Under the pieces are notes generated by a model. The model was not told the origin of the DNA, made no database searches, and saw nothing but the letters and a program-made list of their open reading frames with translations. A program made the translations under genes and the position numbers. This document shows positions 25,255 through 33,722 of a DNA stretch of 64,000 bases, one piece after another. The DNA comes from UKL13-2 sp036394575 (GTDB lineage: Bacteria; Pseudomonadota; Gammaproteobacteria; Burkholderiales; Usitatibacteraceae). Within the stretch, counting starts at the first letter, position 1. The number at the start of each line of letters is the position of its first letter. The DNA lies in the NCBI GenBank assembly GCA_036394575.1, contig DASWEY010000020.1:143742-207741 (forward strand), read 5' to 3'.

Positions 25255-25383
25255 ATGGCAGAACGTAAACGCACCCGTCGCAACACGCTTGAACGCCGTT
25301 GCCTGGGCAAATACTACAAGCGTCTTTTCATCGGCTCCAACAAGTCGATTTTCAAGATGCTCGAGACGATCAAGAAGATCTAG
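25255..25383 (+). CDS. 42-residue highly basic protein, function unknown
   Basis: ATG 25255 to TAG 25383 encodes a product beginning MAERKRTRRNTLERR and ending FKMLETIKKI. Sixteen of 42 residues are Lys or Arg, with one Cys and a hydrophobic-basic C-terminal helix (KSIFKMLETIKKI). It has its own near-consensus promoter, a purine-rich ribosome site (TTGGAG, 25243-25248) and its own intrinsic terminator, so it is a deliberate, probably well-expressed monocistronic gene. Size and charge recall ribosome- or nucleic-acid-binding peptides, but I recognise no family; it is neither S21 nor L36. The same RNA could also act as a regulator. Confidence 0.75.
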   Translation: MAERKRTRRNTLERRCLGKYYKRLFIGSNKSIFKMLETIKKI

Positions 25384-25412
25384 CCTCGTCAAGTCTTAGT
25401 CAGGCTGCACGC

Positions 25413-25446
25413 AAAGCCGCCGGAGCAATCCGGCGGCTTTTGCTTT
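25413..25446 (+). terminator. Intrinsic terminator of the small basic protein gene
   Basis: An 11-bp stem (aaagccgccgg, loop agcaat, ccggcggcttt) followed by TTGCTTTTT, 30 bp past the stop. Confidence 0.9.
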
Positions 25447-25526
25447 TTAACGCCCAACATGTGCCCATATCGGTTTTTCGCAACCCAAACGCCGCGCTGA
25501 ATGCTGCGCCGCAGCATCAAAAATGA

Positions 25527-25576
25527 TTGACATGCCCAGGTGAGGGTAATACGCTCGATTCAAACACTCGTTTGAA
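25527..25576 (+). promoter_or_regulatory. psrA promoter with PsrA-type operator
   Basis: TTGACA (25527-25532), 17-bp spacer, TACGCT (25550-25555). Directly downstream, covering the expected start point, is the palindrome TTCAAAC-ACTC-GTTTGAA (25559-25576). Its core CAAAC-N4-GTTTG fits the (C/G)AAAC-N2-4-GTTT(G/C) PsrA box known from Pseudomonas. This implies autorepression, lifted by long-chain acyl compounds, of the whole lipid locus. A second possible -10, TACAAT at 25585-25590, lies just past the operator. Confidence 0.7.
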
Positions 25577-25630
25577 ATACCCCGTACAATCCCTGCACGC
25601 CTGCATCAATCCACTGAATCAGAAGGAAAT

Positions 25631-26398
25631 ATGTCGAATTCCGCATTGCATAGAGTGCCCCGCACTGCGGAGTCTGCCGCCGAAAAAATCGCCGACAAGG
25701 CTGCCGAGGGTGGCGATACCAAGTCGAGAATTCTCGATGCGGCGGAAGAATTGTTTATGGAGCATGGCTTCGAAGCAACCTCGCTGCGGCTTATCACCAC
25801 AGCGGCGGGGGTGAATCTGGCCGCCGTCAATTACCATTTCGGCTCCAAGGAAGAACTATTCCAGGCGGTGTTGACGAGGCGGCTTGATCCCATGAACCAG
25901 GACCGTCTGCGTTTGCTGGCCGAATACGAGTCCGGCAGCGCCGCCGGGCACGGCAAGGGCGGCAAGGCCGCGCTCACCTGCGAACAGATCATCTCGGCCA
26001 TGTTCATTCCGGCGCTGAAACTGGCGCGCGACCATGAACAGGGCGGCAAGAATTTCCTGCGCCTGCTCGGACGTGCCTATGCCGATCCGGCGCCGTTCAT
26101 TCGCGAATTCCTGTCGAACCAGTACGCCGAAATGGTCGCGCGGTTTCGCGCCGCGTTTGGCCGCGCCCTGCCGCATTTGCCGCGCGAGGAGGTGTCCTGG
26201 CGCCTGCATTTTGTGCTGGGCGCCCTGTCATACACCCTGGCCGGCACCGATGCGCTCAAGATGATCGCGCAGTTTCATCCCGAAGAAGTCAACAACGACG
26301 AGTTGCTGCTGAAGCGGCTCGCCCCCTTTCTCGCCGCCGGTTTGCGCGCGCCGCTGCAGCAGGCGTCCGACGCGCATCAATGGTTTTCCGAAGCCTGA
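25631..26398 (+). CDS. psrA: TetR-family regulator, PsrA-like (fatty-acid responsive)
   Basis: Repressor of beta-oxidation genes that is released by long-chain fatty acids in Pseudomonas. The 255-residue protein has a 30-residue charged N-terminal extension, then the TetR helix-turn-helix RILDAAEELFMEHGFEATSLRLITTAAGVNLAAVNYHFGSKEELFQAV, in which SLRLIT.AGVNLAAVNYHFGSK is nearly the PsrA recognition region. The C-terminal domain keeps FLRLLGRA, FWR/SWRLHFVLGALSYTLAG and LAPFLAAGLRA. GAAGGA precedes the ATG. It is 36 bp before fadE on the same strand, with the operator at its own promoter, so it likely controls itself and everything behind it. Confidence 0.8.
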   Translation: MSNSALHRVPRTAESAAEKIADKAAEGGDTKSRILDAAEELFMEHGFEATSLRLITTAAGVNLAAVNYHFGSKEELFQAVLTRRLDPMNQDRLRLLAEYESGSAAGHGKGGKAALTCEQIISAMFIPALKLARDHEQGGKNFLRLLGRAYADPAPFIREFLSNQYAEMVARFRAAFGRALPHLPREEVSWRLHFVLGALSYTLAGTDALKMIAQFHPEEVNNDELLLKRLAPFLAAGLRAPLQQASDAHQWFSEA

Positions 26399-26434
26399 TT
26401 TTTTGCAGCTCTATTCCTTGAAGGAGACGTCATC

Positions 26435-28897
26435 ATGTTGACGATTCTGTTGTCCCTGTTGCTGGTGATCGCCGTGGTATGGACACTTGCCTATCACGCT
26501 GTCAGCGCGGCGATCTGGTCGCTGGTTCTCGGCGCAGGCCTGTTCGTGCTGACCATCAGTGGCGCCGCGCCCGGCCTCCTCATCGGCCTGGCATGGATTG
26601 CATTCATCGCATTTGCGGTTGTCGCCAATGTGAGGTCGCTGCGGCTCGGCCTGCTCAGCGTGCCGATCTTCCGCATCTATAAAAAAGTCCTCCCGCAAAT
26701 GTCGCAGACCGAACAGGAAGCGCTGGAAGCAGGCACCGTCTGGTGGGATGGCGATCTGTTCTCCGGCAAGCCGGACTGGAACAAATGGCTGAGCGTGCCC
26801 AAGGCCAAGCTGACAGCCGAGGAGCAGGCCTTCATCGACGGCCCGGCCAATGAATTGTGCGCCATGGTCGATGAGTGGAAGACAACGCATGAATTGCATG
26901 ACCTCGAGCCGCGCGTCTGGCAATTCATCAAGGACAAAGGCTTCCTGGGCATGATCATTCCCAAGGAGTACGGTGGTCTCGGCTTCTCGGCCTATGGCCA
27001 CAGCCAGGTGGTGATGAAAATTTCCACACGCTCGGCGACCGCGGCGGTATCGGTAATGGTGCCCAACTCCCTCGGCCCGGGCGAGCTGCTGATGCACTAC
27101 GGCACCAAGGCGCAGAAGGATTACTATCTGCCGCGTCTCGCCAAAGGCCTGGAGATTCCCTGCTTCGCGCTGACCGCGCCGGAAGCCGGTTCCGATGCCG
27201 CCTCGATGCCCGACGTCGGCATCGTCTGCCGGGAAATGTACGAAGGCAAGGAGACCCTGGGACTGCGCGTGACCTGGGAAAAGCGCTACATCACGCTGGG
27301 CCCGATCGCGACCATTCTCGGTCTCGCCTTCAAGTGCTATGACCCGGACAAATTACTGGACGGCGAAACCGATCTCGGCATCACCTGCGCATTGATTCCG
27401 ACCAGTCACAAGGGCGTGAACATCGGTCGTCGCCATATGACCTTGAACGCCGCGTTCATGAACGGTCCCAACTGGGGCAAAGATGTGTTCATCCCCATCG
27501 ACTGGGTGATCGGCGGCCAGGAAATGGTCGGCCAGGGCTGGCGCATGCTGATGGAATGCCTGGCGGCAGGCCGCTCGATTTCCCTGCCCGCGCAATCGAT
27601 CGCGGCCGGCAAGGTCACCAGCTTCACCTCAGGCGCCTATGCGCGCGTGCGCCAGCAGTTCAAGACGCAGATCGGCAAGTTCGAAGGCATCGAGGAGCCG
27701 CTGGCGCGCATCGGCGCGATGACCTATCTGATGGACGCCACCCGCACCATCACCGCTGGCGCTCTCGATCTCGGTGAAAAGCCCTCGGTGCTGTCGGCGA
27801 TCTCGAAGTATCACGCTACCGAGCGCATGCGCCAGGTGATCAATGACGCCATGGATATCCACGGCGGCAAGGGCATCTGCATGGGGCCCAACAATTACCT
27901 GGGCCGCGCCTATCAGCAGATCCCGATCGCGATCACGGTGGAGGGCGCCAATATCCTGACGCGCTCGTTGATCATTTTCGGCCAGGGCGCGATCCGCTGC
28001 CATCCCTGGGTGCTGAAGGAAATGAAAGCCGCGCGCGAGGATTCGATCGATAAATTCGACGAAGCCTTCTGGGGACATATCAAGTTCACGATTTCCAACG
28101 CGGCGCGCGCCCTGTGGATGGGCTTGACCGGCGGCGCCGGCCTGCCGGCGCCGGCCTGTGCGGAGACCAAGCGCTTCTATCAACAGATGACGCGCTTCTC
28201 ATCCGCCTTCGCCCTGCTGGCCGATACCTCGATGTTCGTCATCGGCGGCTCGCTGAAACGCAAGGAAAAACTCTCCGCGCGGTTGGGCGATGTGCTCTCG
28301 TATCTATACTTGGCCTCCTGCGCGCTCAAGTTCTACGACGAGCGCGGCCAGCAGAAGGATGAACTGCCCCTGCTGCAATGGGCCATGTACGACTGCTCGT
28401 TCAAGATCCAGGTGGCGATGGACGGCATCATCGCCAACTTCCCGAATCGCGCGGTGGCGTGGATTCTGCGTCGTCTGGTGTTCCCGAAAGGCCTGACGCT
28501 GATCCAGCCCAGCGACGAGATGGGCCACCAGGTCGCGAAAATCCTGATCACGCCTTCGGCCGCGCGCGATCGCCTGATCGCCGGCATGTATTTGCCCGAT
28601 GACGAGAAGGACATCATGGGTCATCTGAATGCGGCCATGCACGCGGTGATCGCAGCCGAGCCGATCGAAGCCAAAGTGCGCACGGCGCAAAAGGCCGGAC
28701 GCATCGGCGCCCGCGGCCAGGACGCCATCTTCGATGAAGCGATGATGCTCTCCGTCATTACCGAAACCGAACTCGCGCAATGGAAGCGCGCGCGCGTTCT
28801 CACGCGTGACGTGGTGCGGGTGGATGACTTCGACAAAAATTTCGGTCTGGCGGTGGTCGAGCCGGCCAGCTGGCAACACACGATGGCGGCGGAGTAA
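26435..28897 (+). CDS. fadE: Long-chain acyl-CoA dehydrogenase (FadE type)
   Basis: Membrane-associated flavoprotein that introduces the trans-2 double bond in the first step of beta-oxidation. The 820-residue length matches E. coli FadE (about 814) rather than the usual 380-residue enzymes. Two or three N-terminal membrane helices (residues 1-70) precede the acyl-CoA dehydrogenase core: EYGGLGFSAYGHSQVV, FALTAPEAGSDAASM and HGGKGICMGPNNYLGRAYQQIPIAITVEGANILTRSLIIFGQGAIRCHP, and then the FadE-specific C-terminal DUF1974 region. It follows psrA by 36 bp behind GAAGGAG and abuts the thiolase gene by 2 bp. Confidence 0.94.
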   Translation: MLTILLSLLLVIAVVWTLAYHAVSAAIWSLVLGAGLFVLTISGAAPGLLIGLAWIAFIAFAVVANVRSLRLGLLSVPIFRIYKKVLPQMSQTEQEALEAGTVWWDGDLFSGKPDWNKWLSVPKAKLTAEEQAFIDGPANELCAMVDEWKTTHELHDLEPRVWQFIKDKGFLGMIIPKEYGGLGFSAYGHSQVVMKISTRSATAAVSVMVPNSLGPGELLMHYGTKAQKDYYLPRLAKGLEIPCFALTAPEAGSDAASMPDVGIVCREMYEGKETLGLRVTWEKRYITLGPIATILGLAFKCYDPDKLLDGETDLGITCALIPTSHKGVNIGRRHMTLNAAFMNGPNWGKDVFIPIDWVIGGQEMVGQGWRMLMECLAAGRSISLPAQSIAAGKVTSFTSGAYARVRQQFKTQIGKFEGIEEPLARIGAMTYLMDATRTITAGALDLGEKPSVLSAISKYHATERMRQVINDAMDIHGGKGICMGPNNYLGRAYQQIPIAITVEGANILTRSLIIFGQGAIRCHPWVLKEMKAAREDSIDKFDEAFWGHIKFTISNAARALWMGLTGGAGLPAPACAETKRFYQQMTRFSSAFALLADTSMFVIGGSLKRKEKLSARLGDVLSYLYLASCALKFYDERGQQKDELPLLQWAMYDCSFKIQVAMDGIIANFPNRAVAWILRRLVFPKGLTLIQPSDEMGHQVAKILITPSAARDRLIAGMYLPDDEKDIMGHLNAAMHAVIAAEPIEAKVRTAQKAGRIGARGQDAIFDEAMMLSVITETELAQWKRARVLTRDVVRVDDFDKNFGLAVVEPASWQHTMAAE

Positions 28898-28899
28898 TC

Positions 28900-30180
28900 A
28901 TGGCAAAACCGGTTTATGTGGTCGACGGCGCACGCACGCCATTCCTGAAAGCCAAAAGCAAACCCGGGCCGTTCTCGGGCGGCGACCTGGCCGTGGGTTG
29001 CGGGCGTCCTTTGTTGCTACGGCAAAAATTTGCGGCAACCGCGTTCGACGAAGTGATTGTCGGCGCCGCCATGCCCAGTGCCGACGAGGCCAATATCGGC
29101 CGCGTCATTGCACTGCGCCTTGGTTGCGGCGACAAGGTGCCGGCGTGGACGGTGATGCGCAACTGCGCTTCCGGCATGCAGGCGCTGGACTCGGCCTATA
29201 TGAACATTCTCGCCGGCAAATCGAATCTGGTGCTGGCCGGCGGCACCGACGCCATGAGCCATGCGCCCCTGCTGTTCGGGCCGAAGATGGTCAACTGGCT
29301 GGCAGACTGGTATGGCGCTAAATCATTCGGCCAGCGCGCCGGCGTCGCCGCGCAATTCCGGCCGGCCTATCTCGCGCCGGTGATCGCCATTTTGAAAGGT
29401 CTCACGGATCCCATCGTCAAATTGACCATGGGGCAGACGGCGGAAATCGTCGCCAAGCGTTTCGGCATCACCCGCCAAATGATGGACGTCTTCGCGGCCG
29501 AATCGCATCTGCGGGTTCTGGCCGGGCGCGAAGCAAAACACTTTGACGAAATCGAGCCGCTGATCGACGCTGCCGGCAATGTCTACAAGAACGACGATGG
29601 CGTGCGTACCGACTCGACACCAGAACGCCTCGCCAAATTGCGCCCGGTATTCGACAAGGTCTATGGCAGCGTGACTGCGGGCAACTCTTCGCAGGTCACC
29701 GACGGCGCGGCCATGTTGATCCTGGCTTCCGAGCAGGCGGTTGCCAAGTACGATCTGCAGCCGCTGGGCGCCATCGTCGATTCGCAATGGAGCGCGCTCG
29801 ATCCATCCGAAATGGGATTGGGTCCGGTGCATGCGATCACCCCGATGCTGCGACGCAATGACATGGGTCTCGGCGACCTCGATTGTCTCGAAATCAATGA
29901 AGCCTTCGCCGCGCAGGTCTTGGGTTGTCTGGCTGCCTGGGAGTCCGAAGCGTATTGCAAGGAGAAGCTTGGACTGCAAGGGGCCTTCGGCACCATGGAT
30001 CGCCGCAAATTCAATGTCGATGGCGGCGCGATTGCGATCGGCCATCCGATCGGCGCATCCGGTGCGCGCGTGGTGTTGCATGCCCTGAAAACCCTGCAAC
30101 GTACCGGCGGCAAGCGCGCCGCCGCATCGCTGTGCATCGGCGGCGGGCAGGGCGGGGCGATGCTGCTGGAACGGGTTTAG
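28900..30180 (+). CDS. Acetyl-CoA acyltransferase (FadI-like thiolase)
   Basis: Thiolytic cleavage of 3-ketoacyl-CoA to acetyl-CoA and shortened acyl-CoA. The 426-residue enzyme has the nucleophilic Cys in VMRNCASGMQALDSAYM (about 89), the His in GGAIAIGHPIGASGARVV and the second Cys in SLCIGGGQGGAMLLERV, the three active-site elements of thiolases. The extended length, with an extra segment near 140-180, is closer to FadI than FadA. It starts 2 bp after fadE and is followed by the HAD gene 33 bp later. Confidence 0.92.
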   Translation: MAKPVYVVDGARTPFLKAKSKPGPFSGGDLAVGCGRPLLLRQKFAATAFDEVIVGAAMPSADEANIGRVIALRLGCGDKVPAWTVMRNCASGMQALDSAYMNILAGKSNLVLAGGTDAMSHAPLLFGPKMVNWLADWYGAKSFGQRAGVAAQFRPAYLAPVIAILKGLTDPIVKLTMGQTAEIVAKRFGITRQMMDVFAAESHLRVLAGREAKHFDEIEPLIDAAGNVYKNDDGVRTDSTPERLAKLRPVFDKVYGSVTAGNSSQVTDGAAMLILASEQAVAKYDLQPLGAIVDSQWSALDPSEMGLGPVHAITPMLRRNDMGLGDLDCLEINEAFAAQVLGCLAAWESEAYCKEKLGLQGAFGTMDRRKFNVDGGAIAIGHPIGASGARVVLHALKTLQRTGGKRAAASLCIGGGQGGAMLLERV

Positions 30181-30213
30181 TTTTTTATCCACGGCAAGGA
30201 CTTGCACCAGCCG

Positions 30214-31050
30214 ATGCTGCCTCCATTCGTACTCTTCGATCTCGACGACACGCTGTTCGACCATCAGCGCGCCACGCATATCGCCCTGCAGGCGATACAT
30301 GCGGCGCATGCCGGCGACCTGCCCTTCGAGGCCTTCTCGCAGGAGCATGCGCGCGTGCTCGAGGCGTATCACGGCCGTTTCCTCAGGGGTGAATTAACAC
30401 TGGACGAAGCGCGCGCCGCGCGCATGATCGAGGCCTTCGCCACATTCGGGCGCAAGCTATCGGCCGCCGAATCGCTGGCGATTGCCGATATTTACCGGCA
30501 GGAACATCGCGGCAATCGCGCCCTGGTGCCCGGCGCGCGCGAATTGCTCGCTGCCCTGCATGGCAAAGTGCGCATGGGCCTTGTCAGTAACAACGCGGTG
30601 GCCGAGCAGTTCGATAAATTGCGCAAGCTCGACATCGCGCATTACTTCGAGGCGATCGTGATCTCGGAAGATGTCGGCGTATGCAAACCGGACGCGCGCA
30701 TTTTCGCTCTTGCGCTCGAGCGTCTCGGCGCCGGGCCGCGGCAGGCGGTAATGATCGGCGACAGCCTGCATGCCGATATCGGCGGCGCGCTCGGCGCCGG
30801 CATCGCCGCCGTCTGGCTGAACCGCAACGGGCCGGCGCAAGAAAGTCAAAGTCCAGCATTGGCGGGCATCTCCGGGCAAAAATGGCCGGAAACCCGCACC
30901 AATACTGGTGTTTCATATTTGCAGCCCATTGAAATTTTGTCGCTGACGCCGCCGGCCATAGCACTGGCCGCCATTCAAAACGCATACCAACAACACGCAG
31001 TAGCTCTCAAGGGATCCACTCATGCAAAGCTGGAAACACTGGCGTCTTGA
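30214..31050 (+). CDS. HAD-superfamily hydrolase (YjjG-like) with a repeat-derived C-terminal tail
   Basis: Probable small-molecule phosphatase. The HAD core shows FVLFDLDDTLFDHQRA (nucleophile and acid Asp), GLVSNNAVAEQFDKL (motif II Ser), CKPDARIF (Lys) and MIGDSLHADIGGALGAG (motif III), ending near residue 208. From about residue 212 the sequence is the 67-bp dispersed repeat translated, then about 45 further residues; the ORF finally runs 29 bp into the next gene. Typical relatives are 210-230 residues, whereas this one is 278. I infer that a repeat removed the original stop. Start: ATG 30214 (GCAAGGA upstream, long spacing); TTG 30202 is an alternative. Substrate unknown. Confidence 0.8.
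   Translation: MLPPFVLFDLDDTLFDHQRATHIALQAIHAAHAGDLPFEAFSQEHARVLEAYHGRFLRGELTLDEARAARMIEAFATFGRKLSAAESLAIADIYRQEHRGNRALVPGARELLAALHGKVRMGLVSNNAVAEQFDKLRKLDIAHYFEAIVISEDVGVCKPDARIFALALERLGAGPRQAVMIGDSLHADIGGALGAGIAAVWLNRNGPAQESQSPALAGISGQKWPETRTNTGVSYLQPIEILSLTPPAIALAAIQNAYQQHAVALKGSTHAKLETLAS
30848..30914 (+). repeat. Dispersed palindromic repeat, copy A (inside the HAD gene)
   Basis: Begins AAAGTCCAGCATTGGCGGGC, ends near GCACCAATACTGGTGTTTC. The same element as copies B, C and D, with arms TCCAGCATTGG / CCAATACTGG and an A-rich centre (GGGCAAAAATGGCC). It encodes residues 212-234 of the HAD protein. Confidence 0.75.
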
Positions 31051-33049
31051 ACGCGACGCCGACAACCTCGCCTGGTTGTATTTCGACAAATCCCACGCCG
31101 AACAAAGCGAAAGCACCAATACTTTCTCCAGCGAGGCGCTGCGCGAACTGGCCGATATTTGTGCACAGCTGAAAACGAATGCGCCGAAAGGATTGGCGAT
31201 CCTGTCGGCCAAGGAAAACGGCTTTGCCGCCGGCGCGGACATCGATGAATTCACCACGCTCAAAAGCGCGGAGGAGGCCTACGCCTTCACCAAGCTGGGC
31301 AATGATGTGTTCGACCAGGTCGAGGCCCTGCCCTTTCCCACCTTGGCGATGATCCACGGCTTTTGCATGGGCGGCGGTACCGAGCTGTCGCTGGCCTGCC
31401 GCTATCGCCTGATGGATGACGGCCCCAAAACCAAGATGGCCTTGCCCGAAGTGATGATCGGCATCGTGCCCGGCTGGGGCGGGGCCAAGCGCATGCCGCG
31501 CCTGATCGGCGCGCTGCAGGCGCTGGATTTGATGCTGAGCGGGCGCGGCGTCGATGCGCGCAAGGCCAAACGCATGGGCCTGGTCGACGTGGTTACGCCG
31601 CGCCGCCACTTCATGAATGCCGCGCGCCTGCTGCTGTTGCAGCCGCCGGCGCCGCATCGCCCCGGCTTCAAGGATGCGCTCAGCAATGCGCCGCTCATTC
31701 GCGATATCGTCGCCGGTATTTCGCGCAGGCAGGTGGCGAAAAAAGTGCGCAAGGATCAGTATCCGGCGCCCTACGCCATCATCGATCTCTGGCAAAAATT
31801 CGGCGGCGATCCGCGCAATGTGCCGCACGACGATCCGACCTCGATCGTCAGCCTGTTCAAGCACCCGACCGCCGGCAACCTGATCCGCATTTTCAAACTG
31901 CAGGATCGTTTGAAATCGCTCGGCGCAGGGGAATCGGGCATCAGGCATGTGCATGTGATCGGCGCCGGCGTGATGGGCGGCGACATCGCGGCCTGGTGCG
32001 CGCTGCGCGGTTTATCGGTGACCTTGCAGGATCTCGATCATGCGCGCGTGGCGCCGGCCATCAAGCGCGCCGCCGATCTTTACCAACGCCGTCTCAAGCA
32101 GCCGCATCTGATTCAGGCGGCGCTGGATCGCCTGATGCCCGATGTCAAAGGCGACGGCGTGGCGCATTGCGATCTGGTGATCGAGGCGATCGTCGAAAAC
32201 GCCGAGATCAAGAAAAAGCTGTATGCGCAGATTGAGCCGCGCCTGAAGCCGGGCGCGATCCTCGCCACCAACACCTCGTCGATCCCGCTGCAGGAACTCT
32301 CCGGCGGCCTGGCGCGCCCCGAGCGGCTGGTCGGCATTCATTTCTTCAACCCGGTTGCGCAGATGATGCTGGTGGAAGTGGTGCGGGGTGCTGCGACCGC
32401 GGCCGAGGTGATGAAGGCAGCCCAGGCATTCGTCAAAAAAATCGACAAGCTGCCCCTGCCGGTGAAATCCGCGCCGGGCTTTCTGGTCAATCGCATCCTC
32501 ACGCCCTATATGACCGAGGCGCAGGTGATGCTGGAAGAAGGCATTGCCGCGGAAACGATCGACGCCGCCGCACGCGATTTCGGCATGCCGATGGGGCCGA
32601 TCGAACTGGCCGATACGGTGGGCCTCGACGTTGGTCTCGCCGTCGGCAAGGAACTCGCCAAGTCCGGCGGCCCGCAGCCGCGCAAAATCCAGGAGCTGGT
32701 GGCCGCGAAAAAATTCGGCAAGAAATCCGGCGAAGGTTTTTACAAATGGGTCGCCGGCAAACCGCAGAAGGCCAAGACAGCCGCTGCGGTCGATCTGGCG
32801 CCGCTGTGGATGCGCATGACCCTGCCGGCAGTGAACGAGGCGGTGGCCTGCGTGCGCGAAGGCATCGTCGCCGATGCGGACCTGTGCGATGCCGGGGTGA
32901 TTTTTGGTACCGGCTTCGCCCCGCATCGCGGCGGCCCGCTCAATTATTTGCGTAGCGCCGGCAAGGAAAAACTGCTGGCGGAGATGAAAGTGCTGGAAGC
33001 GAAGTACGGCGCGCGTTTCGCGGCCGATCCCGGCTGGGACGGGATCTGA
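31022..33049 (+). CDS. fadJ: Enoyl-CoA hydratase / 3-hydroxyacyl-CoA dehydrogenase fusion (FadJ/FadB type)
   Basis: Bifunctional second and third steps of beta-oxidation. The N-terminal crotonase domain (about 1-190) has GLAILSAKENGFAAGADIDEF and IHGFCMGGGTELSLACRYRL with the oxyanion glycines; the C-terminal NAD-binding dehydrogenase begins HVIGAGVMGGDIAAW (about 309), then IFFNP-type HFFNPVAQMMLVEV and a second dehydrogenase C-domain. At 675 residues it is slightly shorter than E. coli FadJ (714). The start is ATG 31022 behind AAGGGA, inside the tail of the HAD ORF. It sits 15 bp before the DUF4442 gene. The symbol is by type, not proven orthology. Confidence 0.9.
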   Translation: MQSWKHWRLERDADNLAWLYFDKSHAEQSESTNTFSSEALRELADICAQLKTNAPKGLAILSAKENGFAAGADIDEFTTLKSAEEAYAFTKLGNDVFDQVEALPFPTLAMIHGFCMGGGTELSLACRYRLMDDGPKTKMALPEVMIGIVPGWGGAKRMPRLIGALQALDLMLSGRGVDARKAKRMGLVDVVTPRRHFMNAARLLLLQPPAPHRPGFKDALSNAPLIRDIVAGISRRQVAKKVRKDQYPAPYAIIDLWQKFGGDPRNVPHDDPTSIVSLFKHPTAGNLIRIFKLQDRLKSLGAGESGIRHVHVIGAGVMGGDIAAWCALRGLSVTLQDLDHARVAPAIKRAADLYQRRLKQPHLIQAALDRLMPDVKGDGVAHCDLVIEAIVENAEIKKKLYAQIEPRLKPGAILATNTSSIPLQELSGGLARPERLVGIHFFNPVAQMMLVEVVRGAATAAEVMKAAQAFVKKIDKLPLPVKSAPGFLVNRILTPYMTEAQVMLEEGIAAETIDAAARDFGMPMGPIELADTVGLDVGLAVGKELAKSGGPQPRKIQELVAAKKFGKKSGEGFYKWVAGKPQKAKTAAAVDLAPLWMRMTLPAVNEAVACVREGIVADADLCDAGVIFGTGFAPHRGGPLNYLRSAGKEKLLAEMKVLEAKYGARFAADPGWDGI

Positions 33050-33064
33050 TCGGCGCCGCCGCAT

Positions 33065-33541
33065 ATGCCCCGGATACTCGCTCTCTGGACGAAGCTGCAC
33101 GATAAACCGCTGGGCAGCTGGCTGTTCGGCAAACTCGTTTGCTGGAAAGCGCCATACTTCGCCACCATCAAGCCGCGCTTCGAGGAATTGAAGCCGGGAT
33201 ATGCGCGCGTGAGCATGAAGAAACGTCATGCGGTGCACAACCATATCGGCACTGTGCATGCGATCGCCATGTGCAACCTGGCCGAGCTGGGTGCGGGCAC
33301 CATGATGGAGGCCAGCCTGCCGCGCAGCATGCGTTGGCTGCCGCGCGGTATGCAGGTGCGGTATCTGAAAAAGGCCGAAACCGATCTTGTCGCCGAATGC
33401 CTTGCTGCCGATATTGCGGACGGCCCGGCGCGCGACGTGACCGTCAACTGCGCGATCAGGGACCGCCACGGCAGCATCGTCTGCCAAGTCGATGTGGTCA
33501 TGTATCTCAGCCCGCGCAAGCCGACCGTGGAGCCGGCCTGA
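33065..33541 (+). CDS. DUF4442 hotdog-fold protein (probable thioesterase)
   Basis: A 158-residue single-hotdog protein of the PaaI-like/DUF4442 group, often found with acyl-CoA genes and expected to hydrolyse acyl-CoA. It shows the family pattern NHIGTVHAIAMCNLAELGAGTMMEASLP (the HN..HA..L helix) and the preceding beta segment RFEELKPGYARVSMKKRHAV. No membrane segment. It follows the hydratase/dehydrogenase by 15 bp. Whether it edits the CoA pool or serves a specific substrate is not visible. Confidence 0.78.
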   Translation: MPRILALWTKLHDKPLGSWLFGKLVCWKAPYFATIKPRFEELKPGYARVSMKKRHAVHNHIGTVHAIAMCNLAELGAGTMMEASLPRSMRWLPRGMQVRYLKKAETDLVAECLAADIADGPARDVTVNCAIRDRHGSIVCQVDVVMYLSPRKPTVEPA

Positions 33542-33602
33542 GATGCGCGCCATGGCATCAATTGCCCGCCCTGGCGACGCCGAGCGCGCGCGGGTGAACA
33601 CG

Positions 33603-33608
33603 TATAAT
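33603..33608 (+). promoter_or_regulatory. Possible internal -10 before the acyl-CoA ligase
   Basis: A perfect TATAAT in the 181-bp gap between the DUF4442 and ligase genes, 115 bp before the ligase start. No matching -35. It may give the ligase and later genes PsrA-independent expression. Confidence 0.3.
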
Positions 33609-33722
33609 CCGGAGCGATATGCCAGCCGCCGGCGCCAATGGGGATTCATTGCCGCGCCGGTTGCGGCAACGCCGCCGGGGCGTCCTGCTTCGGCGCGCCA
33701 CACGAGCAGCAGGAGGCCTCAA

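Noticed and set aside
32012..33703. 563-codon minus-strand frame
   Set aside because: Runs antisense through fadJ, DUF4442 and the ligase upstream gap; no homology, and three supported genes lie on the other strand.
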